Source: Planctomycetes bacterium syqfu (GTDB lineage: Bacteria; Planctomycetota; Phycisphaerae; Phycisphaerales; Phycisphaeraceae). From it: a stretch of 64,000 bases of DNA. The translations under genes were made by a program, and so were the position numbers. Numbering within the stretch: position 1 is the first letter of the stretch; every line of letters begins with the position of its first letter. This document shows, piece by piece, positions 27,547-36,789 of this stretch. The stretch is from NCBI GenBank assembly GCA_020974905.1, contig CP087563.1, forward strand, positions 3,100,001-3,164,000. The letters are read 5' to 3'. Below the pieces are notes generated by a model. That model did not search any database, was not told the origin of the DNA, and saw only the letters and a program-made list of their open reading frames with translations.

Positions 27547-27995
27547 GTCTTGGCAGGTTGCAGCAGGTGTTCGAGTTGCTGCTGGAGTTCCGGACTGTCC
27601 AACTGTGCACTGGCGATTTCCAGGGCTTTTTCCTCGACCTGGCGAAGCTTGCTTAGTGCCTTCTTGAGCACTTGCCGCTTCGCTGCGGGGAAAAAATCCG
27701 CCAACTCCTGGAGCAATGCCGTGGTGGCATGATCGATGACGTCACCAGCAAGTGCCTGGCCAAACTGTTCATCGGTGACGTTGGCACTCTCAGCCTGATC
27801 CTTGCAGATGGCATACAACACATCGCATAGCAGGATCGGATCGGTGGAGAGTTTTTCCAGCAGGTGGGACTTGCTGTCCAACACATCCAACAGGTTAACG
27901 CCGACGAGTGCCTGCACACGTTTGATGGTGGCAACGGTGATCTGCACCGTCCAGACATTGTTGCCATTACTTCCGGGGGTTGAAAATGACTGCAT
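27543..27995 (-). CDS. Tail assembly chaperone-like protein (first of pair)
   Basis: A 150-residue acidic, helical protein with VQITVATIKRVQALVGVNLLDV and long amphipathic helices to the end. It lies between the major tail protein and the second chaperone-like gene, the usual place for gpG. The stop overlaps the next start by 4 bases. A CTTCCGGGGG motif lies within its first codons. Function is inferred from position. Confidence 0.55.
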   Translation of the reverse strand: MQSFSTPGSNGNNVWTVQITVATIKRVQALVGVNLLDVLDSKSHLLEKLSTDPILLCDVLYAICKDQAESANVTDEQFGQALAGDVIDHATTALLQELADFFPAAKRQVLKKALSKLRQVEEKALEIASAQLDSPELQQQLEHLLQPAKT

Positions 27996-28423
27996 TAGCT
28001 GCCACCTCCATCCACCCAGGTCGGCGCGCGGGTGCTGTAAGTGGGTTTGACGGTGACATTCACTGTGATGGCTTCTTCCAAAGGTTCGTTACGCGTGAAA
28101 TTCGTCACAGCAAAATCCGCGTCAAGACCACTGCCGCCTTCGCCATCGAGGATGGCCAGTGCAATGGGCGTGTTGTTGAAATACGCATCCTTGATGGCCG
28201 TAAAGCCTGCGTCTTCGGTGTCCCATACGGTTTCAAATTCAACGCTGCCATTTTTCAATGTGGCGATGGTTGCACGCCAACCCTGGTTCCCGCGCGTCGT
28301 AACATCGGATTCCCCGGTTTCCAGGTTAAGTGTGACATCCTTTGTGTTTGTCAGTTCGGTTGTTGCAGTTGCTCCAGCCGCGCCGTAGTACAGCTTGGCC
28401 TGCATCCCTAAACGGATGGACAT
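27995..28423 (-). CDS. Major tail (tube) protein
   Basis: A 142-residue protein beginning MSIRLGMQAKLYYG, with an ELTNTKDVTLNLETGESDVTTR segment and regular alternating strands, then VTVKPTY near the end. This is the pattern of lambda/HK97-type tail tube subunits. Position before the chaperone pair and tape measure supports it. One base is shared with the next gene. Confidence 0.75.
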   Translation of the reverse strand: MSIRLGMQAKLYYGAAGATATTELTNTKDVTLNLETGESDVTTRGNQGWRATIATLKNGSVEFETVWDTEDAGFTAIKDAYFNNTPIALAILDGEGGSGLDADFAVTNFTRNEPLEEAITVNVTVKPTYSTRAPTWVDGGGS

Positions 28424-28458
28424 AGTTTTCTCCTATTTTGAAGGGTTATTTGTGTGGT

Positions 28459-28863
28459 TTATCGAATCGAGCCTGCCCAAAATCGGGGCAGACGCGGTAA
28501 GTTTTTTTGTAACGATGGCCCCATGAATGGTCTTTTTCTATAGTTGCCACCTCGAAAGCGACCGCCGAATTCATGGGCCATGGCCGACGGGCCAACGTGG
28601 GCGAAACCGGGGCCGATCAATACACGGTCGCTGCCTTCGCGGGCATACACAATGGAACGCCGCAGTTGGCCATGTCGTGTACGCGGTGGCGAACCAGGTG
28701 GTGCGTAGCGTTTGCTCCGTCGAATACTTCGTCGTGCGGTCAACCGAATCGCTGCACCGGCATGGCCCAGACTCTGAAAACTCGCCTGGTTCATTTTTTG
28801 CCGAACCAACTTTTTGTTGAGCCCCCCGGAAGGACCCGGAGGTTTGAAATGCACACGCAGCAT
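28459..28863 (-). CDS. HK97 gp10-like tail completion/connector protein
   Basis: A 134-residue basic protein with helices followed by YAPPGSPPRTRHGQLRRSI and later SAMAHEFGGRFRGGNYRKRPFMGPSL. The last pattern (HEFGG...RPFM-P) is diagnostic of the HK97 gp10 family, which completes the head-tail joint or the tail's upper end. GAGG lies 5 bases before the ATG. One CTTCCGGGGG motif encodes PPGP near the start. Confidence 0.8.
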   Translation of the reverse strand: MLRVHFKPPGPSGGLNKKLVRQKMNQASFQSLGHAGAAIRLTARRSIRRSKRYAPPGSPPRTRHGQLRRSIVYAREGSDRVLIGPGFAHVGPSAMAHEFGGRFRGGNYRKRPFMGPSLQKNLPRLPRFWAGSIR

Positions 28864-28870
28864 TTTGACC

Positions 28871-29302
28871 TCACTTCGTGATGCGATACGTCAACGTCAG
28901 TACAGATATGAACACCCGTTGATTGGCCAGATGATCTGGATCATAGATGGGCACATTCTCCACCTTAATCCAGATCGCATACGGCATATCAGTCAAAGGC
29001 TGGCGTTGCAGATAGTCGGCGATCTGCTGCACCAACGCACTCAGGCCATGTACAGCAGTGTCGATTTGATCCTGCGGCACGGTGAGTTTTTGCTGCACGC
29101 CGATGTCCACCTGACAGTCGTACTGACTGAGTTTTCGGGTGATACTTTGAACCTGTACGCCACGTGGAACAATGCTAATCGTCAGTTCCCTTAGTTGCGA
29201 CAGATCGTGAATCGGTAACACCTGTCGTTTGGCATTGGTGACGATACCGGATTGGTTCACCTGACTGGTTACTGCATCCGCCAGATCAATGGTCATTTGC
29301 AT
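28871..29302 (-). CDS. Tail terminator-like protein
   Basis: A 143-residue protein with strands and two helices, and a middle segment LVQQIADYLQRQP. Size and place, between the gp10-like gene and the connector gene, match the tail terminator of siphoviruses. There is no strong sequence signature, so the call rests on order and length. Confidence 0.5.
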   Translation of the reverse strand: MQMTIDLADAVTSQVNQSGIVTNAKRQVLPIHDLSQLRELTISIVPRGVQVQSITRKLSQYDCQVDIGVQQKLTVPQDQIDTAVHGLSALVQQIADYLQRQPLTDMPYAIWIKVENVPIYDPDHLANQRVFISVLTLTYRITK

Positions 29303-29315
29303 ATTTACCCCCGAA

Positions 29316-29546
29316 TCAACCCCGGAAAATACTAAAAAGAATATTCACCAGACTCGTCACCCCAGCACCCGCGATCAGCCACATCCAACGAGCGTGGCGA
29401 ATCGCATTTTGCTCAAGCCGGTCCAAACGGATGTTGATGCCCGGTTCACCATTGCCACGAATGACGTGATCGAGCCGGTCGAGTTTGTTATGCAGTTCGT
29501 CAAACTGCGTGCAATTGCCAATGTCCTGCGAATTACACTGATTCAT
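29316..29546 (-). CDS. Small membrane protein with coiled coil (XhlA/holin-like)
   Basis: 76 residues from the ATG at 29546, chosen because its ATGA overlaps the upstream stop. A heptad-rich part (LHNKLDRLDHV, INIRLDRLEQ) is followed by one membrane helix, WMWLIAGAGVTSLVNILF, and a short basic tail. This arrangement resembles haemolysin XhlA-like or holin-accessory proteins. A role in lysis is a guess, and no endolysin was recognised. Confidence 0.5.
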   Translation of the reverse strand: MNQCNSQDIGNCTQFDELHNKLDRLDHVIRGNGEPGINIRLDRLEQNAIRHARWMWLIAGAGVTSLVNILFSIFRG

Positions 29547-29908
29547 GTACTTATGTCTCCCAGCAAACGTGTGTGAATGCGTAATGTTGTGTGGTACGGA
29601 TCGCAGAAGCGGTAGCAACCATCGTCACCGAAGTTGGTGATCTCGTATTGCTTGCCATTTAGCGTCAGGACATCACCGGGCGTGGGCTCAAATTCTGCCG
29701 GGAAGTCATCCGCGTTGACTAAAAAATCCCACATACTCGACTCAATGGTCACACCACCGACTGTGGATTTTTCATACTTGCTGATACCCGGCGAAGCATG
29801 GACGGTGTACGAGGAGCCACCTTGTTGATAGGCGACTTCCTGCGTACACCATCCTGCCCTCACCCTGGCGAGCCACTGCATGCCCTCTTTCATGTAGTCT
29901 CTAGCCAT
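29543..29908 (-). CDS. Head-tail connector (stopper-like) protein
   Basis: A 121-residue protein beginning MARDYMKEGMQWLARVRAGW, with a beta-rich core TPGDVLTLNGKQYEITNFGDD. The size and fold pattern suggest the head-tail stopper that follows the capsid genes. Coupled to the small membrane protein by a 4-base overlap. The call is by position and pattern. Confidence 0.55.
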   Translation of the reverse strand: MARDYMKEGMQWLARVRAGWCTQEVAYQQGGSSYTVHASPGISKYEKSTVGGVTIESSMWDFLVNADDFPAEFEPTPGDVLTLNGKQYEITNFGDDGCYRFCDPYHTTLRIHTRLLGDIST

Positions 29909-29923
29909 GCATCCCCCGGAAGG

Positions 29924-30256
29924 TTAAGAGGAGAGTTTGACGCGGACAGTGGCATCGTTGTCACCGGCATCAGCCACGGCTTTACCCATGTACTTGCCTT
30001 CGATTTCTGTGGGCGTTGCGTATTTGTTGGCTGAGTCCCAGTAGAGCTTGGTGCCCGTGGTGATGGCCATGCCTGGGCCACCGATCTTGGGTACATCGTA
30101 AATGCCAGTGACACTCAAGCTGCCCAACGTGTTGGCAGCGATGTCGAGCTTGGCGATACCCACCAGGTCTTCCTGGACAACCACGTCGCCTGCCGAGACA
30201 TCGGCGGCTGGGGTGTAGTCGATACTGTCACCTTTGTGAACGAATGTTGCGATCAT
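29924..30256 (-). CDS. DUF2190 capsid-associated protein
   Basis: A 110-residue protein: ATFVHKGDSIDYTPAADVSAGDVVV, then LVGIAKLDIAANTLGSLSVTGIYDVPK, then TGTKLYWD and a Lys/Ala-rich end. This is the DUF2190 pattern of small phage proteins encoded beside major capsid genes, thought to decorate or stabilise the head. AGGAG precedes the ATG. A CTTCCGGGGG site lies at 29913-29922, just after the stop. Confidence 0.8.
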   Translation of the reverse strand: MIATFVHKGDSIDYTPAADVSAGDVVVQEDLVGIAKLDIAANTLGSLSVTGIYDVPKIGGPGMAITTGTKLYWDSANKYATPTEIEGKYMGKAVADAGDNDATVRVKLSS

Positions 30257-30369
30257 GTAAAAAATGCTCCTGTGAGAAGAAAAAGATTAAAAACGAGTTG
30301 TTTTCAAGGGAAAAACAATGAATACTTTTTAAGAAGAACTTCCGGGGGTTCCGGAGGTTTCGGGATGGG

Positions 30370-32427
30370 TTAGGCTTCCCCCTTGAGTTTCAGTGCGCCA
30401 CGGTGGTCCTGTTCACGGACACCGAAGTCGATAAAACCGCGGAAAAGAATGCCCAGCGAGTTGAAATCTGCGTCGGTTTTTTCAACCGTAGGACGATCCA
30501 CGCCGTTGAGGAAAGCCACTTCAATCGAGGGCAGACGATTGGGATCGGCCAACAAATACCATGCCTTGCTGCTGGCACCGGTGAAACTTGAGTTGGCCAG
30601 ATAGACACTAGAGACCACATCGAACTTGCCCACATGCGGATTGGTCGTCGGCTTGGGTTTGTTGGTCGTGGTGGTTTCGTTGAGCTGGATGCTCTTCATG
30701 AGCATCTCGGCAGCAACCTTCAATGCCGTGGGTACGAGCAGGATGTTGGCAGGCATGCCAAGAGGTTTACCGTTGGGCTTGGTCTGCTCACTGAATTTCA
30801 CTTCAGCATTGGTCAGGCCATCGACGGACAAAGCGGTGTCAGCACCTTCGAGGTAATTGCCGTGATCAGCATGGAAAAAGGCGTTGCCATCGGATTGCGT
30901 GGGGTTGCGAAGCCACAAGCCCCAGACAGCATCGGCAATGGCTTCGGCTGCGCCCATGCCGATCTGGCGTGGAATGTCGGTGAAGGCACCCATGTCATCG
31001 TTGATGATCATTTGGCGAGTCAGGGCAAACATGATGCCGTGGGTATCCGCACGCTGGCCGAACTTCTGTTCGTCGAGCTTGCCGTGCTTGAGTTCACCGT
31101 CCGCACCCACCTGTTCGAACTTGAAGGAGCCGGTCATCCGGTAACGACTGTGTTCCTTGAAGTCATTGACGCTGGCGACCTTGGCAATACGACGCCAGGC
31201 ATCTTCGACGTAGTTGTAACCTTCGAGCAACATCTTGTTGGCGATGTTGCTTAAAACCCCCGGAAGTGTGGCCGAGCTGAATGCGGCTTGAAGCCAGCCG
31301 CTGGCATCGCGACGGAAACGCGGCAGTTGCTGACCCGATGCCATCTCGCAGAATTCCTGCACACCGATACCACGGAGTTTGTCGGCGGCTTCCAAAACCG
31401 GTTCGGCATACATCGCTTCCATGCGTGTGTTGGGCAAACCACTTGCCATCAATGCTGCCGCCTCGAACACCTGCGGATTACCCGCATGCTGATTGGCCTG
31501 AGTATGCATGGCGACAGGAAGTTGCGGACGCGATGCACGGAGGACGTGCAGCTCAGTCTTGGTCACATCCCAACCTTCCTCGATGGCCTGTGCTTCGACG
31601 GCCGGAAGTTTGCCATCACAAATCGAGCGGATGGCCTGGATGCGACGGGTTTCTTCTGCCATCTGACGACGCATCTGCATCATCGGGGCTTCCGGGGCCG
31701 GGGCATCCGAAACTTCCGGGGGCTGCGTTGCACGTGCGGCGAGGGTGGCAGGACTCGCGGGCGACGGATTGCTTTCCGGGGTCGGCTTCGGGTTTTCGGT
31801 GGTCGAAGGTGTGGCCGGTTTGGGATCGACGGTGGTGGTTTGATTTCCGGGGGTTGCGGTTTCATGCATATGGGGTTGCTCCTTACTGTTGGCTGCGATG
31901 CGGGCAGACGTAGACGAGTCTGCCCCGTTATCGACGAATGAAATTTCCTTGAGGGTTGCTTTGCGGACGACGTGGATCGGTCCGTCGAACGTTCGGCCAT
32001 TGACGGTGATGTTCTGGCCGTTGGGAATGAACTGGGCATCAATGACGGCTGCACCGATGCTGGCCTGCCAGGGAAAGCCGTTCTGGCCACTGCGGATCAC
32101 GTCACGCGCCCAACTGGTATCGCGACTGACCAAGCCCTCGGCAATGAGGCTGCCGTTTTCCACCACGACGCGCTGCGTGTGGCCGACGCCTTGACGAGAA
32201 CTGTGATCCAGACGAACCGGAATGTCCTGGCGGTCGATGCCTAAACCTTCAAGGTCCACCACGACGGGGTGCGGGAATCCTTCGATTCGCATCAGGCCGC
32301 CGGTATAGGCGACCATGCGGAACTGTGGGACAGTTTTCTCTTTGTCACCGGTGGCTTCGATGATCAATGGGCAGGTGAACGACAGTTGGTCAGGCAGTTG
32401 TTGGGTTGGCGGCAGTGTCATCGTCAT
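30370..32427 (-). CDS. Prohead protease-major capsid protein fusion
   Basis: A 685-residue protein. Residues ~30-185 resemble a phage prohead protease (RLDHSSRQGVGHTQRV, then IHVVRKATLKEISFVDNGAD). A low-complexity Pro/Thr/Ser linker covers ~190-245. The C-terminal ~400 residues are a Mu gpT-like major capsid protein (MILNDD-type segment MFALTRQMIINDDMGAF, then FFHADHGN and a VKFSEQ segment). Such fusions are known in several temperate phages; the protease would cut itself away in the prohead. It overlaps the portal gene's end by 38 bases and has its own AGGAG. Several CTTCCGGGGG motifs lie in the linker. Confidence 0.85.
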   Translation of the reverse strand: MTMTLPPTQQLPDQLSFTCPLIIEATGDKEKTVPQFRMVAYTGGLMRIEGFPHPVVVDLEGLGIDRQDIPVRLDHSSRQGVGHTQRVVVENGSLIAEGLVSRDTSWARDVIRSGQNGFPWQASIGAAVIDAQFIPNGQNITVNGRTFDGPIHVVRKATLKEISFVDNGADSSTSARIAANSKEQPHMHETATPGNQTTTVDPKPATPSTTENPKPTPESNPSPASPATLAARATQPPEVSDAPAPEAPMMQMRRQMAEETRRIQAIRSICDGKLPAVEAQAIEEGWDVTKTELHVLRASRPQLPVAMHTQANQHAGNPQVFEAAALMASGLPNTRMEAMYAEPVLEAADKLRGIGVQEFCEMASGQQLPRFRRDASGWLQAAFSSATLPGVLSNIANKMLLEGYNYVEDAWRRIAKVASVNDFKEHSRYRMTGSFKFEQVGADGELKHGKLDEQKFGQRADTHGIMFALTRQMIINDDMGAFTDIPRQIGMGAAEAIADAVWGLWLRNPTQSDGNAFFHADHGNYLEGADTALSVDGLTNAEVKFSEQTKPNGKPLGMPANILLVPTALKVAAEMLMKSIQLNETTTTNKPKPTTNPHVGKFDVVSSVYLANSSFTGASSKAWYLLADPNRLPSIEVAFLNGVDRPTVEKTDADFNSLGILFRGFIDFGVREQDHRGALKLKGEA

Positions 32428-33919
32428 GTACGTTGGTCTCCTGAGAATTTGAAGATGAAGAAGAAGGTTGAACAGGCTGACTCTCCGAAACGGTCAGCCC
32501 CAGTGTTTGCATGAGTTTGGTTTCCTTGGCACGCTGGTGAAGCTCGGTTTCCCAATCTTTACCTTGGCGGGCATATTCAGCAGCCAATGTGGTGGTGTGA
32601 CTACCTAAGCGTTTGGCTTGGGCATTGGCTTCCTTGGCTGGATCCACATGCTCAGTGCCATCAAAAAACCACCCCCGGAAGTTAAGCAGGCCAGCAGGAC
32701 GAACAGTGCGGAGCATTGAGAACTCCGGTGTCAGCATGGCCTCGCGTATCCAGGCATTGAAGATTTGATCCAGCACGATTTCAGCCAGATTCGCCTGCTC
32801 CACACGGATGGACTTGTAATACGTCTGATGGTCAAGCCGCCCAGAGGCGTAGTTGTAGCCCGAAGAGTTGCAGGCTGCGATGTTGTATGGGAGGTTCAAA
32901 CAGCGTGCGATCTCGTTGAGAATCTCGCGTTTGAATTCAGCGTATGTGGTCGCCGGTTGCTGTGAATCAATCTGCCCGAGTCGCCAACCATCAGGCAGCA
33001 CCGTGGCCATGCGCTTCTCAAGATTGACGATGTCCATCGGATCAAGCGGCTGGGCTTCACCATTGGCAGGCGAATCGGTGTACAGCACCGCAGCAAAGTC
33101 GGCTGCGGTTTCCGCTGCGGCGATCACGGCCAAAGTGTAGCGACGAAGTTGGGCAAACAGCGGCAACGCCGGAGTAATCTCAGGTATGCCACGATGTTGT
33201 TCGGGGCGATCCGCACGATACCAGTGGATCACCGAACTGGCAGGCACTTCGTCATATTGCGACATCCACGTGCTGTAGTTGCCCAACCTGCCAGGATGCT
33301 GACGCAGGATCGAATAGAACTGTGGGTTGCCAAACGAGTCGAGGATTACACCGTCGACATCATTGCGTGTCGGCAACATCACCGACGATGGCGACGCGAT
33401 ACGATCTGCTTCGATAAGTTGAAGATCAAGAGCAACCGGCGAATCGACGTTGGGATTGAAGTTCAAAACACCGAACGCTTCGCCGTCTGTGCTCTTGGCC
33501 ATGCGCATGGTACGCAACTTGGATGCCAGGCTGACCGCTTTGCTCCACTGGGCAAACGCATCTTCAATCTGGCGGTTGAGATTGTCGTGTTTGGTGAGTA
33601 ACTGTAAGCGAGGGCCGGTGCCGATGCAATCATTAGCCAGCGTCAGGACGATGCCCTTGGCATAACTGTTGTTGGCTACCTCGTACCGGGCACGCTCCCG
33701 CAGCTTCTTGCGGATGTCAGCCGACGCAGCACAGTCTGCCGACATCGCATCGGCCATCGCCCAGTGCCGGGCATTCTCTGCCGTGGTCTGCGCCGCGTCG
33801 TAACGCGCCCGCACCACGTTGGCCACCGGCATACTGCGTTGCACCTGCTGCTTGGGTTTGGATTGTTTCCGGGAAAACTTCCGGGACTTCCGGAGCTTCC
33901 GGGGGTTGAGGAATTGCAT
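32390..33919 (-). CDS. Lambda-type phage portal protein
   Basis: A 509-residue protein with the lambda gpB pattern: ARYDAAQTTAENARHWAMADA, a LRERARYEVANNSYAKGIVLTLANDCIG-like block (near 70-100), GEAFGVLNFN, and the IHWYRADRPEQHRGIPEITP motif near 225. It forms the 12-subunit DNA entry ring of the head. Start and upstream stop share one base (TAATG), with GGAGG upstream. The first 25 residues are very basic and encoded by a cluster of TTCCGG motifs. Confidence 0.92.
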   Translation of the reverse strand: MQFLNPRKLRKSRKFSRKQSKPKQQVQRSMPVANVVRARYDAAQTTAENARHWAMADAMSADCAASADIRKKLRERARYEVANNSYAKGIVLTLANDCIGTGPRLQLLTKHDNLNRQIEDAFAQWSKAVSLASKLRTMRMAKSTDGEAFGVLNFNPNVDSPVALDLQLIEADRIASPSSVMLPTRNDVDGVILDSFGNPQFYSILRQHPGRLGNYSTWMSQYDEVPASSVIHWYRADRPEQHRGIPEITPALPLFAQLRRYTLAVIAAAETAADFAAVLYTDSPANGEAQPLDPMDIVNLEKRMATVLPDGWRLGQIDSQQPATTYAEFKREILNEIARCLNLPYNIAACNSSGYNYASGRLDHQTYYKSIRVEQANLAEIVLDQIFNAWIREAMLTPEFSMLRTVRPAGLLNFRGWFFDGTEHVDPAKEANAQAKRLGSHTTTLAAEYARQGKDWETELHQRAKETKLMQTLGLTVSESQPVQPSSSSSNSQETNVHDDDTAANPTTA

Positions 33920-34113
33920 TAAACCGTGCCTCCGGGATTGATCTTGAAAATCTTGATACCTAAGCCCTTGGACTGGGCAGCCTTCTTTGATGCCAGGTAA
34001 CGATCCACAGCGATCTGGTCCTTCAGTGAATGCTGCTTAACGTGCTGGCCGTCGACCGACACTTCAGCCGGTGCAGCAGCGTTTTCTTCGATGTTGTTAT
34101 TGGTTTCAGTCAT
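33919..34113 (-). CDS. Small protein in the gpW position
   Basis: 64 residues from the ATG at 34113; an in-frame GTG at 34134 would add 7. The N-terminal part is acidic and disordered, and the C-terminal part reads LKDQIAVDRYLASKKAAQSKG. In lambda-like phages the short gene between terminase and portal is gpW, the head-joining protein, so that is the likely role. A 40-base element duplicated near the sigma gene lies just upstream (34131-34170). Confidence 0.55.
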   Translation of the reverse strand: MTETNNNIEENAAAPAEVSVDGQHVKQHSLKDQIAVDRYLASKKAAQSKGLGIKIFKINPGGTV

Positions 34114-34130
34114 TGGTGTTTCTTTCTCCG

Positions 34131-34170
34131 TCACCCTCTATATCTGCAGTTGGGCTCAAAATGTTGCGCT
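34131..34170 (-). promoter_or_regulatory. 40-bp duplicated leader element, copy A
   Basis: Matches 49491-49530 at 33 of 40 positions in the same orientation. Each copy ends about 20-25 bases before a downstream gene's start. It may be a phage promoter or a translational leader. The GTG alternative start of the gpW-position gene lies inside it. Confidence 0.5.
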
Positions 34171-34185
34171 GAAACTGAAGTTTTT

Positions 34186-36474
34186 TTACCGACGGCCTTG
34201 TTGCAGCTCAGACAGCTTCAACCGTTTGACAGGCGTTCTGTTTGAACCGGCAATCCCAGTGAGACTCGCCCCTTGAATACTCGCTGCCACAGCACAGCCC
34301 ACCAGGCAATCCAGCCAATGATTGTCGGGACGGGTAGCGCGGAGTTTCCACTCATCGACGATCCGATCGCGGGCCGTAGTCTTCACACGGAACTCCGCAG
34401 TAAGATGGTCAGCAAGCAGGCGGTGCTGAACTGAGTCGCGGCCAAAAAGGCTCAAGCAACCGGGATCACCCATCACTACACCCAACCGTGCGTGAATAAA
34501 ACTTTTCCAGTAATTGGTGTCCACCAGAACATGTCGAACCTGCCGACGTCCAGTGGTATTGGGAATCCGCCAGTGATGCCCAACCCGGTCACCACGTTTG
34601 CGTTTGTATTCACTGAAGGGAATACCCGAAGCACCCACATAACGACCATGGCTGGGCAATAAGACTGACGCATAATCGCTCTGCCGACAGAACTGGTAAA
34701 CCACATCGGTGGACTGTCCCCAGTTGGCGTCAATCATGCAGCGATCAATTCGCATATCAGCACCATCTTCACGACGGTACACCATGGATAATCGCTCGGA
34801 TGTCAATTGCTCCAGGCCGTGATAAATCTGACCTTCCAAGCCTGCACCGGGTTTGATGCGTTTAAGTGTGGATCGAATGTCGTTGAGTGTGAAGTAGGAT
34901 CGTTTCTGATCGGGCCACGTGCCATAGTCCAGCACATAGCCAGTAAAATCCTCCTCGAACCCGCAAAGCATCCAGTAGAGAGCTTTCTGCTGAACGTCAA
35001 TGAACATCGTCAGGTGATTACAACCAATGGGGATGGCTGCGCGTGCATAGCCGTTGGTCTTGGCAGCAATCTCATCGGCAGTCAGCATCTCTTCACCGAT
35101 GGCTTCGACAATCGGTTCGTTCTGATATTCCGCAAAGAATGCAGATTCATCACGCAGTCGCAGATTCATCGCATGCTGCAAAGCCGACAGTTCGTCTTCG
35201 TTGTAACGCTGTGGCCATGCGACAATACTGCCGGTGTCCATAGCCTGCCTGTGATCACGGTAAAATTCGGTCGCTTGTGAACCATCACCATCATTACGTA
35301 AACTGTCGGCGCGTATTTCCGCATACTTCGCCCATAACTTCTCCGCATTGGAGTTTGGGAATGAGTACACCATCTTCGTCCGCTCGCCTTGCCACTCAGG
35401 ATGTTTGTCCCGATCAAGAATGTTGTCGGCCATATCACCAGGCCGGATCACCGTACAGGCCATGAGCCCAGCGATCTTTTTACCCGGGCCAGCCATGCCC
35501 AATACATCACCAGCCAGGATCGCTTCACGTCGTTGACTCTGCGACGGTGACCATGCCGACTCGGTGGTTTGCGGGTCATCGACCAGAACGAGTTGCGGGC
35601 GCACGACCTGCCCATCGGCGCGGGCATAGTTCTGGCCGCGAATATCGCTGCCCTTCATACCACTGCTGGATATGACGATGCCCGACGATAGACTGCCTTC
35701 GATCACCGGCAATACCACACGATCCGATGACCAATCAATACGCGTGGGTTCACCTTTATACTTCTGCCCCTTCTGACGATTGGTAATCCGCTCCAAGCAC
35801 CGAATGGGATACGTGACCTCGGGAAAATCTTCATGCAACAGTGGATTCGTCTCCAACCAGATCTTGATATTTTCCAGCAGGTCACGGGCGCGTTCAGCAC
35901 TGGCAGCAACCAGACAGATAAATGGTGACGCTCCGATTAACGCTGCCCACAACACCGCTGTCTGGCAACAAACTGTCTTTCCACTTCCGCGCGGCATCGC
36001 CATGGCAAACAGGCCACCGGTACGGACAGCCTTCTCGATCTTCTCAATCACGCGAAGGTGATCGTCTGACCACTGTAAATAGAACACTTCAGCAAAATAT
36101 GTCTCGCAAAACCCCCGGAAGGATGCGATTGCTTGAGCTTTTCGATCTGGATTTACGACTGCTGGAATTTCACCGATGTCTTGGGCTGATCGTACGGCTT
36201 CTGCTGCACGTTCAGCTTTGCGGGCTTTCTGCTCTTCATAACTCAATGGACCCGACTTGGGCTTGACATATTCCAACGTCAGCCATGCGGCGTAGCGGAA
36301 CAGATCAACCGTCTGCGGGTTTGATGGATCACTGATGCTGTAGCCCGCGCGATTGCGGTGCCGACGCAGTTGGAATTCCGTCAATGGCTCAGCATTTGGA
36401 ATGTCGATGGCATTGACGATCCGCAACAAATCCGCAGGTCGAAGCTGGCGTGGGTTGAAGGATTTTTTACTCAT
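34186..36474 (-). CDS. Terminase large subunit
   Basis: A 762-residue protein from the ATG at 36474, which has GGAGG upstream and overlaps the preceding stop by 8 bases. Walker A is MPRGSGKT near residue 170, with the Walker B-like LVLVDDP near 300. A C-terminal RNase H-like nuclease is indicated by FIDVQQKALYW, MIDANWGQST and NHWLDC. It packages and cuts phage DNA. The long N-terminal ~130 residues may contact the small subunit. One CTTCCGGGGG site falls in codons near the N-terminal third. Confidence 0.93.
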   Translation of the reverse strand: MSKKSFNPRQLRPADLLRIVNAIDIPNAEPLTEFQLRRHRNRAGYSISDPSNPQTVDLFRYAAWLTLEYVKPKSGPLSYEEQKARKAERAAEAVRSAQDIGEIPAVVNPDRKAQAIASFRGFCETYFAEVFYLQWSDDHLRVIEKIEKAVRTGGLFAMAMPRGSGKTVCCQTAVLWAALIGASPFICLVAASAERARDLLENIKIWLETNPLLHEDFPEVTYPIRCLERITNRQKGQKYKGEPTRIDWSSDRVVLPVIEGSLSSGIVISSSGMKGSDIRGQNYARADGQVVRPQLVLVDDPQTTESAWSPSQSQRREAILAGDVLGMAGPGKKIAGLMACTVIRPGDMADNILDRDKHPEWQGERTKMVYSFPNSNAEKLWAKYAEIRADSLRNDGDGSQATEFYRDHRQAMDTGSIVAWPQRYNEDELSALQHAMNLRLRDESAFFAEYQNEPIVEAIGEEMLTADEIAAKTNGYARAAIPIGCNHLTMFIDVQQKALYWMLCGFEEDFTGYVLDYGTWPDQKRSYFTLNDIRSTLKRIKPGAGLEGQIYHGLEQLTSERLSMVYRREDGADMRIDRCMIDANWGQSTDVVYQFCRQSDYASVLLPSHGRYVGASGIPFSEYKRKRGDRVGHHWRIPNTTGRRQVRHVLVDTNYWKSFIHARLGVVMGDPGCLSLFGRDSVQHRLLADHLTAEFRVKTTARDRIVDEWKLRATRPDNHWLDCLVGCAVAASIQGASLTGIAGSNRTPVKRLKLSELQQGRR

Positions 36475-36652
36475 CGTCGGCCTCCATCTCCGGTCGGGCC
36501 AGGAATGCCACGTAATCAATCAGGCTGAATGTGCCATCGGCGCGGAGCAGTTGGCCATCATCAACGACCTGTTGAATCTGCTCTTCATCGATCCGGCGGT
36601 TGAACGCTTTGGACAGAATCTGAGCCGTCAGCGGCACGGTCATTGCCGTCAT
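36467..36652 (-). CDS. Possible terminase small subunit/HTH protein
   Basis: 61 residues from the ATG at 36652. VPLTAQILSKAFNRRIDEEQIQQVVDDG and FSLIDYVAFLA suggest a short helix-turn-helix followed by a helix. It overlaps the large terminase start by 8 bases and is the first gene of the minus-strand structural operon. It is too short for a typical small terminase, so the role is by position. Confidence 0.5.
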   Translation of the reverse strand: MTAMTVPLTAQILSKAFNRRIDEEQIQQVVDDGQLLRADGTFSLIDYVAFLARPEMEADDE

Positions 36653-36789
36653 TCTCAATGATTTTGGACTATCTATAGCTTGTGTCATCAATTTTCAAAA
36701 ACACCTTAAAAACAAGGGTAAAAGTCGCATTATTCGCTTGTAATCCGTCTCGAATGATGGCTTCATGTGTCTATAGAAAGGACATCAAC

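Larger units (their letters stand above)
19411..36121. repeat. Dispersed CTTCCGGGGG motif cluster
   Basis: The 10-mer CTTCCGGGGG, on either strand, begins at 22031, 22363, 23175, 23357, 23370, 23610, 23690, 23997, 24566, 26809, 27970, 28823, 29913, 30339, 31257, 31713, 32672, 33896 and 36112, with one outlier at 42628. The 9-mer TTCCGGGGG adds 19411, 20999, 21675, 22399, 24277 and 31845. Sites lie in genes in all reading frames and between genes, with both orientations equally frequent. None was noticed in 2.4-19.4 kb or after 42.7 kb. Confidence 0.85.

Noticed and set aside
19411-36121. CTTCCGGGGG as Chi-like oriented sites
   Set aside because: Chi-type signals show strong strand bias with replication; here the two orientations are equally frequent. 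A different role is more likely.
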